Shown one piece after another: positions 1 through 7,454 of a stretch of 64,000 bases of DNA. Origin of the DNA: Gracilimonas sp. (GTDB lineage Bacteria; Bacteroidota; Rhodothermia; Balneolales; Balneolaceae). Location of the stretch: assembly GCF_014762685.1 (NCBI RefSeq), contig NZ_JABURM010000006.1, forward strand, positions 360,384 to 424,383. Reading direction: 5' to 3'. Each line of letters begins with the position of its first letter. Within the stretch, counting starts at the first letter, position 1. Under the pieces are notes generated by a model. The model saw nothing but the letters and a program-made list of their open reading frames with translations. It was not told the DNA's origin and ran no database searches. Position numbers and translations under genes: made by a program.

Positions 1-1885
1 CTGAATCATAGATCACATTAATGGGCACTTCTTCTATTAAATCCGGAATCCCTCCAATATGATCAGCATGCGGATGACTGAGAATCACGGCATCCAGTTT
101 TTCAATTCCGGATGATTTCAGATGTGGAACAATAACGGATTTCCCACTGTTATAACCGGGAGACCAAATTCCAGCGTCAATCAAAATATGCTTTCCGGAA
201 GGGGTGCTTAGCAGGGCAGCATCACCTTGACCCACATCAAAAAAAGTGACCTTAAGTTTGGCGGGTTGAGTTTTCTGAATTACGTGAAATGACAACATTA
301 AACAAGCCGTCATTAAGATCCCGATGCTTAATTTCCATCTAAGAGCTGTAATTTGCCAGGAAGAAATGGTGAATATCACTAACAGCCAAAGCACAAAAAT
401 GAGATTACTTTTCAGGCTAGCGGTTGTCCACGCCCAATCCCATGTTGACGCTATATTTACAAAATCACTCATCCATCCTAAGAAAAGAAATGAAGGGTAG
501 TTTAGGATAAAACCAAGGCCCGGAAGAACTGCTGCTATAAACAGTGCAACTAATGAAAGAGGGACTACTATCCCCAAAAACGGAACGAACAGGGCATTGG
601 CTATGGGGCTTACTAATGAAATTTCCCCAAAATAATATACTTGCAGAGGATAAAGGCCAAATTGAACCACCAATGATACAATAACTACCATCAAGGGTTT
701 CCCATACCAGCGAACTCTGACCCAATAAGGAAGGATGTTTTGTATTACAGGCAGGATTAACAAAATTATCAGTACCGCTGAAAAAGATAACTGGAACCCA
801 ATTTCAAACAGCTGAGCCGGATTGATGATTAAAAGAGCAATTGCTGCCGCTGCCGTCAGGTTTATCGAATCATTTATGCGATGAAACAATTTGCCGTAAC
901 TCAGAAACCCTGCCATTACGGATGCCCGCATAACTGAAGGGGAAAACCCCGTGATTCCCGCATAACAAAACAGCAATATAATCAGCAGAGCCAGCCCAAC
1001 TTTACTACCGTGTTTCCTGGTCCAGAAATATGGAATTATAACCCAGAACGGGGCCACGATAAAGCCCACGTGTAAACCCGAAACAGCCATAATATGAGAA
1101 AGCCCCGCCCGGGCAAAAGCTGCTTTAGATTCGGAGTCCAAATCCTGCTTATAGCCAACCAACAAAGCCTTGGCAATGGGTGCCGTTGCTTCGTTAAAGT
1201 TTTTATCCACCAAGTCTAAAGCTTTCTCCCGCCACCAAACCCATTCTGTCAGCTCATCATTAGGTATAATTTTATGAAGATCGACCGCTTTTATCTGCAC
1301 CGAAATTCCCTGTGATTGTAAGTAACCTTTATAGTCAAAATCCTGAGGGTTTCGTTTTTCGGAAATGGGAATAATCGTACCCGTGAATACCACTTCGTCT
1401 CCCAGCGTGGGCTTTACAGACAGCTCGTCTGCCAAAATCCGTGCTATATATTTTTGGGAAGAAGAAACCTGTCCAAAAATTGTTTCCTCAACCGAAACAT
1501 CCCATCGTACTTTTTCGGCAGCCGTTTTAGAAATGGATTGAATCGTACCCGTTATCTGAACTTCTTCCCAGGAAAAGACCTGGAGCAACCGTATGGTTTC
1601 GGAGGTCTCCTTTTCTGAGTCAATGCTCATTCGAAAAACGCCAAAAGCAATGATTGTCAGAAGAAAGGCAAAGGAGCTTAGATTTGTGAGAAATGCGCTG
1701 ATTACATAGGTATTTCGCCATTCTATGAGGCCATAGGTAATTGCTGAAAAAGCAAAAAAACTTGTAACCAGAGAATGAGAGGGGTTATAAAAATAAAAAA
1801 ACAGAATGCCCGCGATCAGCATTAAGGCAATTCTGACCGCCGGATATCTGCTAAATGGAAATTGATATGATGATCGTCGCTCCAT
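1..1885 (-). CDS. comEC: ComEC/Rec2 family DNA-uptake channel protein (C-terminus cut by window edge)
   Basis: Polytopic inner-membrane channel that carries transforming single-stranded DNA into the cytoplasm. About 628 residues are visible, from an ATG at 1883-1885. The N-terminus has two or three membrane segments. A soluble DUF4131-like region follows, then the ComEC core with the hallmark stretch ARAGLSHIMAVSGLHVGF near residue 255 and many further membrane helices. A metallo-beta-lactamase domain begins near residue 540 with GQGDAALL and carries the metal motif SHPHADHIGG near residue 603. The rest of that domain lies beyond the left edge, so no stop codon is visible. Domain order and motifs are those of full-length ComEC. 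No neighbouring competence gene is seen here. Confidence 0.95.
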   Translation of the reverse strand, partial: MERRSSYQFPFSRYPAVRIALMLIAGILFFYFYNPSHSLVTSFFAFSAITYGLIEWRNTYVISAFLTNLSSFAFLLTIIAFGVFRMSIDSEKETSETIRLLQVFSWEEVQITGTIQSISKTAAEKVRWDVSVEETIFGQVSSSQKYIARILADELSVKPTLGDEVVFTGTIIPISEKRNPQDFDYKGYLQSQGISVQIKAVDLHKIIPNDELTEWVWWREKALDLVDKNFNEATAPIAKALLVGYKQDLDSESKAAFARAGLSHIMAVSGLHVGFIVAPFWVIIPYFWTRKHGSKVGLALLIILLFCYAGITGFSPSVMRASVMAGFLSYGKLFHRINDSINLTAAAAIALLIINPAQLFEIGFQLSFSAVLIILLILPVIQNILPYWVRVRWYGKPLMVVIVSLVVQFGLYPLQVYYFGEISLVSPIANALFVPFLGIVVPLSLVALFIAAVLPGLGFILNYPSFLFLGWMSDFVNIASTWDWAWTTASLKSNLIFVLWLLVIFTISSWQITALRWKLSIGILMTACLMLSFHVIQKTQPAKLKVTFFDVGQGDAALLSTPSGKHILIDAGIWSPGYNSGKSVIVPHLKSSGIEKLDAVILSHPHADHIGGIPDLIEEVPINVIYDS

Positions 1886-2027
1886 ATTAGTTAGAGCGAT
1901 AAAAACCCAATTCCTTACAAATTTTTTTATCGATGTTTGCTTTAAATCAGCAAAAGCTGATTAACACACATTGCAAACAACTTTACAGGCTTTGGAAGAA
2001 TTTTCCAGGGAGTCCTATGATACCGGA

Positions 2028-3179
2028 TTAATCTTCAGACGGCACTAAACGATAAACCCCGTCGCCTTCAGCGGTAAAGTAAATATAGCCATCCGGACCT
2101 TCTTCAATGGCACGAATTCTGCCTACACCTTCTACCAGTTTTGTCTCACCAAGAATTTCATTTCCTTCCACATCTAAATGCGCTATATAGGAAAATTTGA
2201 GCGATGCAACTAATAAATCGCCTTCCCATCCCGGGTATTTATCACTTGTGATAAAAGCCATTCCGGCAGGGGCGATAGATGGATCCCAATACAAAATCGG
2301 TTGTTCCATTCCTACCCTGGCAGTGTCTTCTGCAAATTCGGTTCCATTATAATTGATGCCATAGCTGATAACCGGCCATCCGTAATTATTACCAGGCTCA
2401 ATTATATTCACTTCATCACCGCCGCGAGGCCCATGTTCGTTCGCCCACAATACTCCGCTTTCAGGATTTAAGGCCATTCCCTGGGGGTTTCGGTGCCCAT
2501 AAGAGTATGTAGCTTCTTTAACCCCGTCTTCACCCACAAAAGGGTTGTCTGAGGGAATGCTTCCGTCATCATTCAACCGATAAATCTTACCGCCATCCCT
2601 GGATAGGTCTTGAGGGTTTACGTCGCGGTTACCACGGTCTCCAATCGAGAAAAACAAATATCCCTCGTTGTCAAAAACAATGCGACTGCCGTAATGTTGT
2701 CCTCGGGTTGAATTTGGCTCAGCCTTATAAAGCACTTCCGTATCTACTAATGCATCGTTTTCAAGTTTAGCGCGGATTATAGCCGTGTTACTTCCTTCCC
2801 CTTCGCCCGCACTTGATGAATGGGAGAAATATATCCAGCCATTTTCTTCATAATTGGGATGAAGCTCTATATCCAAAAACCCACCCTGTCCGTTTACATG
2901 AAGTGTTGATGGAATTCCCTCAGTAATTTCAGCAATAATTTCTCCATCTTGAATTCTGTATAAAGAGCCTGACTTTTCTGTTACCAGCATATCACCATCA
3001 GGCAGAAAAGCAATGCCCCATCCAATCTGGATTCCGGATGCTACCTTTTCAGCTTCCACTTGCAAATCTTCAGCCGGTGGTTTTTGGGCTTGGTCTCCGG
3101 CTTGTCCATTGCAGCCGGCTGCAATCAAAAAGATCGCTAATACCATGCCCATATTAGCAGTAATTTTTTTCATCCTCAT
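2028..3179 (-). CDS. PQQ-dependent aldose sugar dehydrogenase, lipoprotein
   Basis: Predicted exported quinoprotein of the soluble glucose dehydrogenase/YliI (Asd) family, which oxidises aldose sugars with PQQ. The 383-residue product has a lipoprotein signal peptide whose lipobox (IAAGC) puts the lipidated cysteine at residue 23. The propeller domain covers nearly all the rest. It shows family stretches such as GWGIAFLPDG, FSIGDRGN, YGHRNPQG and EHGPRGGDEVN, then NNYGWP. Calcium and PQQ contacts in the family lie in these loops. The start is supported by CAGGGA about 7 bases before ATG. It is followed downstream by a divergently facing comEC promoter region only after 142 bases. The sugar substrate cannot be read from sequence. 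Confidence 0.9.
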   Translation of the reverse strand: MRMKKITANMGMVLAIFLIAAGCNGQAGDQAQKPPAEDLQVEAEKVASGIQIGWGIAFLPDGDMLVTEKSGSLYRIQDGEIIAEITEGIPSTLHVNGQGGFLDIELHPNYEENGWIYFSHSSSAGEGEGSNTAIIRAKLENDALVDTEVLYKAEPNSTRGQHYGSRIVFDNEGYLFFSIGDRGNRDVNPQDLSRDGGKIYRLNDDGSIPSDNPFVGEDGVKEATYSYGHRNPQGMALNPESGVLWANEHGPRGGDEVNIIEPGNNYGWPVISYGINYNGTEFAEDTARVGMEQPILYWDPSIAPAGMAFITSDKYPGWEGDLLVASLKFSYIAHLDVEGNEILGETKLVEGVGRIRAIEEGPDGYIYFTAEGDGVYRLVPSED

Positions 3180-3201
3180 AATAATCCCTGATTAATTAAT
3201 G

Positions 3202-3681
3202 TTATTGATATAAAAATTGTCTGAATTCATCCACGCCCATATAACCGGTTTTTTTCTTAATAACGTTTCCTTCTACATCCAAAATCAGGGACGTCGGAAA
3301 TACATAAGCCCCTTTGCTTTGCGCAAAATCTTTAGCGGCTATTTCCTTTCCGTTAAATTGAATCTTCTCCATAGAGTTTCCGTCTATTCGAACCGGAATG
3401 TAGTTGGCATCCATCACCTGCCTTACTGTAGAATCCGGAAACACCTCCCGATCCATAGCCCTGCAGTATTTGCAGCCAATTTCATAAACATCCACAAAAA
3501 TAAGTTTGTCAGAGGAAGCTGCCATTTGCTGAGCTTCGTGAATTGGGATCCATTCCGGAGAGTTATCATTAACCGGGGCCTGTACATTACTCAATGAAAC
3601 ATACACAAAGACCCCTAAGAAAATGCTTACCACTATTATGAAAATATTCTTCTTTTTCATGACGTTTTTTAGATTGAACAT
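3202..3681 (-). CDS. membrane-anchored thioredoxin-like protein (DUF255/thioredoxin_7 type)
   Basis: A 159-residue protein with an N-terminal hydrophobic segment (about residues 13-30) that acts as an uncleaved anchor or signal peptide. A thioredoxin-fold domain follows with a CKYC redox pair at residues 70 and 73. The context FVDVYEIGCKYC...DREVF resembles thioredoxin_7/DUF255 proteins that work in the periplasm as thiol-disulfide reductases. A cis-proline stretch (YVFPTSLILD) is present near residue 130, as expected for the fold. The gene lies 22 bases upstream of the sugar dehydrogenase on the same strand and is probably co-transcribed with it. The ATG at codon 8 (MKKKN) is an alternative start. 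The client protein is unknown. Confidence 0.8.
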   Translation of the reverse strand: MFNLKNVMKKKNIFIIVVSIFLGVFVYVSLSNVQAPVNDNSPEWIPIHEAQQMAASSDKLIFVDVYEIGCKYCRAMDREVFPDSTVRQVMDANYIPVRIDGNSMEKIQFNGKEIAAKDFAQSKGAYVFPTSLILDVEGNVIKKKTGYMGVDEFRQFLYQ

Positions 3682-3787
3682 TCTAAAATACTAAAAGTTA
3701 ACGTGTGATTTAACTGAACGAATTTAAAACAGGTTAAAGTTCAAAAGCTAAAGACAGATTTTTTTACCTTCAGAAAAAATTTATTCT

Positions 3788-3991
3788 ATGAAAGAAAGAG
3801 ATTCCTATCGCCTGGGGAAAGTGCAGGTAACCATTACAGAAACCGATAAACCCAACAAACTTAATGTAGAATGCTTTGACGGGGAATATCACTCTGAATT
3901 TACAGTTAGTGAATATGAGTTTAAAAACTATCGCAGGTTGATGAATCAGCGTATCACTCAGGCATACAAAAATATTGATGAAGAGGAGTGA
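3788..3991 (+). CDS. small conserved-looking hypothetical protein
   Basis: Sixty-seven residues, charged, with no signal peptide or membrane segment. The pattern (short beta-strand-like stretches VQVTITETD and LNVECFDGEY, then a helical, charged C-terminal half ending NIDEEE) looks like a compact alpha/beta or RHH-like fold, but no family is recognised. It starts 106 bases from the divergent thioredoxin gene. Codon use resembles that of neighbouring genes, which supports it being translated. Function unknown. Confidence 0.55.
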   Translation: MKERDSYRLGKVQVTITETDKPNKLNVECFDGEYHSEFTVSEYEFKNYRRLMNQRITQAYKNIDEEE

Positions 3992-4233
3992 TTTTGTGCG
4001 TTACTAAAAATTCATGCCTCGGAGCGAAAGGAAGGTAAATCTCAGACATAAAAAAAGCCGGCCTTTTTGGGACCCGCTGCCTTGTTTTTTGAATAACTGT
4101 ACTCAATATACGGCGGAAGCCTAGCCTCAACCAAATCTAATTTCTTTTATATAAGTAATAGTAACTAATGTAAAATTATTTGTAGTTTAATGGTTGGTAA
4201 CAATAATATTTATTCATTCAATTTAGAGACGTA

Positions 4234-4656
4234 ATGCCTAAAAAAATTGGAAATCTTACCCTTTATTCCGTTGATGATCTGCATGAACAACTCGGAATTT
4301 CAAAAATGACCCTTCGCACCTACCTGCGCGAAGGCCGAATTCGCGGCCGTAAATTGGGGGTGAGTTGGTATGTGACCGAAGAGGCCATCCGGGAATATTT
4401 TGAAGAGCCTCAGCCGGACTCCGGCACTACCCAAAAAAAGAAGAACAAAAAAAAACAGTATCGATACATTGTTCAGGGCATCAATGATCTTGTGAGTGAA
4501 ACTGAAGAATGTGAAACCATTGATGAAGTTATTCAGATATTGAACGAGCAAGCTATTATCAGTTTATTCCAGATTCGCATTGTGAACCGGGAGACAGATG
4601 AGATCACAGAAATCATTAAAGCCAGAGATTTTTTAGACAAACATGCTAAAGCTTAA
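4234..4656 (+). CDS. excisionase-type helix-turn-helix DNA-binding protein
   Basis: A 140-residue protein with an N-terminal winged HTH_17/MerR-like domain, about residues 9-55 (YSVDDLHEQLGISKMTLRTY, then REGRIRGRKLGVSWYVTEEA). This is the pattern of the excisionase family. A lysine-rich linker (residues 66-75) joins it to a C-terminal domain of about 65 residues of unknown type. It overlaps the next gene by 14 bases, so the two are likely translated together and may act as a pair. No integrase or phage gene is nearby, so a role as an ordinary transcription regulator is more likely than excision. The target is unknown. Confidence 0.75.
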   Translation: MPKKIGNLTLYSVDDLHEQLGISKMTLRTYLREGRIRGRKLGVSWYVTEEAIREYFEEPQPDSGTTQKKKNKKKQYRYIVQGINDLVSETEECETIDEVIQILNEQAIISLFQIRIVNRETDEITEIIKARDFLDKHAKA

Positions 4657-4930
4657 AGACACCGGATTGGAGGAATTTTCTTTTGGAGAAGACTCTGATG
4701 ATAAATTCTATGTATTGGTAAATAAGAAAATCAGTCCGGACGGAATTGATGTTGAGAAACTCAGCAAGGCCAACCCCATGAAATTTGATTCCATACTTAA
4801 TGAAATGGGCTGTATCCTCATGCTTAATGGCCTGGAAGTTGCAGAACTGTGTATGCGGGGAGATCTCGATAACGAAAATCTCCATGAAAGCATGTTTGAG
4901 CTGGCGAAGGAAGAAGGGATTATTCGATAG
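4643..4930 (+). CDS. hypothetical protein overlapping the HTH gene
   Basis: Ninety-five residues, acidic, with no export signal or membrane segment. It begins 14 bases inside the end of the HTH gene in another frame, a spacing typical of translational coupling. No known domain is recognised. The sequence alternates short hydrophobic strands (FYVLVNKKIS, CILMLNGLEVAEL) with acidic loops. It may be a partner or effector of the HTH protein, but that rests only on gene order. A REP doublet follows 20 bases after its stop. Confidence 0.6.
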   Translation: MLKLKDTGLEEFSFGEDSDDKFYVLVNKKISPDGIDVEKLSKANPMKFDSILNEMGCILMLNGLEVAELCMRGDLDNENLHESMFELAKEEGIIR

Positions 4931-4950
4931 TACATTGGGGCAGCCCAGAC

Positions 4951-4997
4951 ATATCGGCTCAGCGAGCCGATATACGTACCGCGGCTCGCTGAGCCGC
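4951..4997. repeat. REP doublet (two inverted hairpins), solitary copy
   Basis: Two imperfectly spaced hairpins. The first is ATATCGGCTC-AGC-GAGCCGATAT (4951-4973, 10-bp arms). The second is GCGGCTC-GCT-GAGCCGC (4981-4997, 7-bp arms). Their cores are exact reverse complements of each other and share the spacer ACGTACC. The same doublet, differing by few bases, lies at 25543-25588 beside the REP-associated transposase gene, 20 kb away. It sits between two convergent genes (4930 and 5013) and could also act in transcript ending or mRNA protection. Confidence 0.85.
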
Positions 4998-5012
4998 CGA
5001 TTTCTTGGCAGA

Positions 5013-5585
5013 CTATTTAGTTAATTTAAACGGTCCTTCGCCCTGCCACCACTTCCATGCCCGTAACAAGCAAATCACCGTTTTCCCGTCATTGATCTCT
5101 CCGGAGTGAACCATCTTTACCGCTTCTTTAAAAGGAATTCGCTCTTTGGTTACAAATTCATCCTCATCTACTTTTTGAGCAGTCTGCGCTAAATTCCAAG
5201 CCACATAAATATGGATCACTTCATCCGAATAGCCAATGCAGGGATAGAAATGCCCGATATAAGCAAAGTCGCCGGTTTTCACGCCGGCCTCTTCCTGTAA
5301 TTCTCTCAAAGCCGTTTGGTCTTCCGTTTCTCCGAAATCAATTTTACCGGCAGGAACTTCCCAAAATATCTGCGACATGGGATAGCGAAACTGTCGAATC
5401 ATCATCAAATCCCCATTTTTAAAAACCGGTACTACTGCGCAGGCACCCGGATGTTTAATCCATTCGCGTGATGATACCCCTCCGTCCGGCAGTTTCGCTT
5501 CATCATAAAAAACATGAAGCAGTTTTCCCTTAAAAACTTCTTTTGATGTCAGCTTTTTTTCGACCAGTAATTTATGCTCGTTCAT
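5013..5585 (-). CDS. Nudix hydrolase, ADP-ribose pyrophosphatase-like
   Basis: A 190-residue Nudix protein that most likely cleaves ADP-ribose or a related nucleoside diphosphate sugar. The complete Nudix box GX5EX7REXXEEXG is visible at residues 80-101 (G80, E86, R94, E95, E98, E99, G101), which supplies the Mg2+ ligands. The upstream sequence (VPVFKNGDLMMIRQFRYP) and the downstream FYPCIGYSDE match the NudF/ADPRase subfamily. It is a single-gene unit, convergent with the HTH pair and divergent from the phosphatidyltransferase gene 63 bases away. The exact substrate is inferred from the subfamily only. Confidence 0.85.
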   Translation of the reverse strand: MNEHKLLVEKKLTSKEVFKGKLLHVFYDEAKLPDGGVSSREWIKHPGACAVVPVFKNGDLMMIRQFRYPMSQIFWEVPAGKIDFGETEDQTALRELQEEAGVKTGDFAYIGHFYPCIGYSDEVIHIYVAWNLAQTAQKVDEDEFVTKERIPFKEAVKMVHSGEINDGKTVICLLRAWKWWQGEGPFKLTK

Positions 5586-5648
5586 ATTGGTTTATGTACT
5601 ACAATGACTGTAAATTTGGATCGGCAATATCGCAAATAAAAACAAGGT

Positions 5649-6242
5649 TTGGCTAGTACAACTCAAAATATAGACGGCAAAAAAGTTCAGGTTACCGGAC
5701 GAGTCCTCACTTGGTCTAATACCATTTCTTTTACCCGCATATTGGTTGCCTTTCCGGTTGTGTATTTGCACTATCAAAATAATTTCCAAGTAGATACTGC
5801 CATATTAATTTTGATTGCCTATGGTGTCATATCAGATTATCTGGATGGTTTCATTGCACGAAAGACCAATACTATTTCTGAACTTGGCAAGATGATTGAC
5901 CCTATTGCCGATAAGCTCTGTGCCTTGGTACTTTTTATTTATACAGTATGGATTGGCTGGATCCCGCTCTGGTTTTTGATTGTTGCCGTGATCCGGGATG
6001 TCTTAATCATGTTGGGCTCATACTATATTAAAAAGAAATATGATAAAGTAGCCATGGCAATCATGTCCGGAAAAATTTCAGTAAATGTTTTAGCACTATA
6101 CTGGATTTCGGTATTTTTCTTTCCTGAGGCTCAAAGCACACACATGTTTTTGATGGCGTGTTCGGTAACTTTAATGGTCATATCTTGGATCGATTACTTT
6201 AATCGCTACCGCCTGATTATGCGCGGGGCAAAATTCAATTAG
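5649..6242 (+). CDS. pgsA: CDP-alcohol phosphatidyltransferase, probable PgsA
   Basis: Integral membrane enzyme that transfers a phosphatidyl group from CDP-diacylglycerol to an alcohol, probably glycerol-3-phosphate in the phosphatidylglycerol pathway. The 197-residue protein carries the full family signature D(x)2DG(x)2AR(x)8G(x)3D(x)3D at D63, D66, G67, A70, R71, G80, D84 and D88, with about five membrane helices. The start is TTG at 5649, because no ATG precedes the signature in frame. An AAGG stretch lies a few bases before it. It is 8 bases ahead of ftsY and probably co-transcribed. The choice of alcohol is inferred from length and context. Confidence 0.82.
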   Translation: MASTTQNIDGKKVQVTGRVLTWSNTISFTRILVAFPVVYLHYQNNFQVDTAILILIAYGVISDYLDGFIARKTNTISELGKMIDPIADKLCALVLFIYTVWIGWIPLWFLIVAVIRDVLIMLGSYYIKKKYDKVAMAIMSGKISVNVLALYWISVFFFPEAQSTHMFLMACSVTLMVISWIDYFNRYRLIMRGAKFN

Positions 6243-6250
6243 TTTTATAC

Positions 6251-7204
6251 ATGGGATTTCTCGAAAAATTAGGACTTAAGAAAAAAGAGAAGCTGGATGA
6301 AGGCGTTGAAAAAAGTCGCGATGGCTTGCTCAACAAAATCGGTAAGGCATTTGTCGGAAAAGACAAAGTTGATGATGCCATCCTGGATGACCTCGAGGAA
6401 ATTCTTATTACTTCCGATGTCGGTGTAAACACCACCATCGAGATTATTAAGAAAATTGAAGCCCGGGTAGCCAAAGATAAATACGTGACCCAAGATGAGC
6501 TTCAGACCATGCTCCGTGAAGAAATTGTAGACCTGCTCGAAAACAACGCCCCTGACAAGCCCGCTGAGTTTGAAGCTGAGTTTCCCGTAAAACCGCACAT
6601 CATTTTAGTGGTTGGTGTAAATGGTGTGGGCAAGACTACCACTATTGGAAAACTGGCTCATCTCTATAAAAAAGCCGGTAAAAAAGTGATCATGGGAGCC
6701 GCTGACACCTTCCGCGCTGCTGCTGTTGATCAGCTTAAGATCTGGAGTGAACGAGCAGATGTCCCGATCATCCAACAGGGACAAAATGCTGACCCGGCTT
6801 CAGTGGCATACGATACCGTTGCAGCGGCTAAAGCCCGCGGCAGTGATGTAGCCTTAATCGATACCGCCGGACGTCTTCATAACAAAAAAGCGCTGATGGA
6901 AGAATTAGCCAAGATCAAACGGGTTATGGGCAAAGTGGTAGAAGGAGCCCCTCATGAAGTCATCCTGGTTCTGGACGCCTCCACCGGGCAAAATGCCCTT
7001 CAACAAGCACGGGCTTTTACCGAAACAGTTGATATCACGGGCTTGGCGCTTACAAAATTAGACGGGACAGCAAAGGGAGGGATTGTAATTGGCGTTTCGC
7101 ACGAATTGAATGTACCGGTTAAGTATATCGGACTTGGTGAAAAAATTGAAGACTTGCAGGTATTTGACCGTGCTGATTTTGTGAATGCTTTGTTCGGGGA
7201 ATAA
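6251..7204 (+). CDS. ftsY: signal recognition particle receptor FtsY
   Basis: SRP receptor GTPase that delivers ribosome-nascent chain complexes to the Sec translocon. The 317 residues hold an N domain (about 20-105) and a G domain. GTPase motifs are GVNGVGKTT at 122-130, DTFRAAA at 152-158, DTAGR near 203 and TKLDGTAKGG near 268. The long acidic A domain of the E. coli protein is missing and only a short lysine-rich N-terminus is present, as in many other bacteria. It follows pgsA by 8 bases and ends in a strong rho-independent terminator. Confidence 0.97.
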   Translation: MGFLEKLGLKKKEKLDEGVEKSRDGLLNKIGKAFVGKDKVDDAILDDLEEILITSDVGVNTTIEIIKKIEARVAKDKYVTQDELQTMLREEIVDLLENNAPDKPAEFEAEFPVKPHIILVVGVNGVGKTTTIGKLAHLYKKAGKKVIMGAADTFRAAAVDQLKIWSERADVPIIQQGQNADPASVAYDTVAAAKARGSDVALIDTAGRLHNKKALMEELAKIKRVMGKVVEGAPHEVILVLDASTGQNALQQARAFTETVDITGLALTKLDGTAKGGIVIGVSHELNVPVKYIGLGEKIEDLQVFDRADFVNALFGE

Positions 7205-7231
7205 AAAAAGCCGGGAATCCCGGCTTTTTTT
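7203..7231. terminator. rho-independent terminator after ftsY (also works toward the minus strand)
   Basis: Symmetrical hairpin AAAAAAAGCCGGG-AAT-CCCGGCTTTTTTT, immediately after the ftsY stop. A/T tracts on both sides make it potentially bidirectional, so it could also end transcripts of the minus-strand small ORF at 7244-7369. Confidence 0.9.
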
Positions 7232-7243
7232 AGCTTAAGTATT

Positions 7244-7369
7244 TTAAACCGGATTTGTGTCATCGGTTTCCCCGTTGCCAGAACCCCCTCCTTTTCCTCC
7301 ATCATCCTCACCGCTATCATCAGGATCAGTATTTTTAAAATATATGTTGGGTAAATAGTTATTTTTCAT
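7244..7369 (-). CDS. putative 41-residue Asp/Gly-rich small protein
   Basis: An ATG-to-TAA small ORF on the minus strand between the ftsY terminator and the divergent TPR-CHAT gene. The product starts MKNNYLPNIYFKNTDPDD and continues as a Gly/Asp/Ser/Asn-rich tail (GEDDGGKGGGSGNG) ending in NPV. It has no signal peptide or membrane segment. Upstream bases are A/T-rich without a clear Shine-Dalgarno sequence, which is common in this group. The TAA stop is 13 bases before a bidirectional terminator, consistent with a real transcript. No family is recognised. Its composition recalls disordered small peptides. A link to the CHAT protein is suggested only by position. Confidence 0.45.
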   Translation of the reverse strand: MKNNYLPNIYFKNTDPDDSGEDDGGKGGGSGNGETDDTNPV

Positions 7370-7454
7370 TTTTAAATATTATTTCTTAATAGTTCTCTAC
7401 CAAAAAACAATTTATTATCAGCACATTCAATTAGGAAGGAGTAATATTTCTTAA

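Noticed and set aside
1941-1964. Terminator after the sugar dehydrogenase gene
   Set aside because: A 7-bp hairpin (AATCAGC-AAAA-GCTGATT) is present, but no T-tract follows on the minus strand.
4234-4656. Phage excisionase or integrative element
   Set aside because: No integrase, attachment-site repeats or other phage genes are nearby; the HTH type is also common in ordinary regulators.
7000-7320. Minus-strand 106-residue ORF over the end of ftsY
   Set aside because: It overlaps ftsY and its terminator; the 7244-7369 ORF is the better candidate on this strand.
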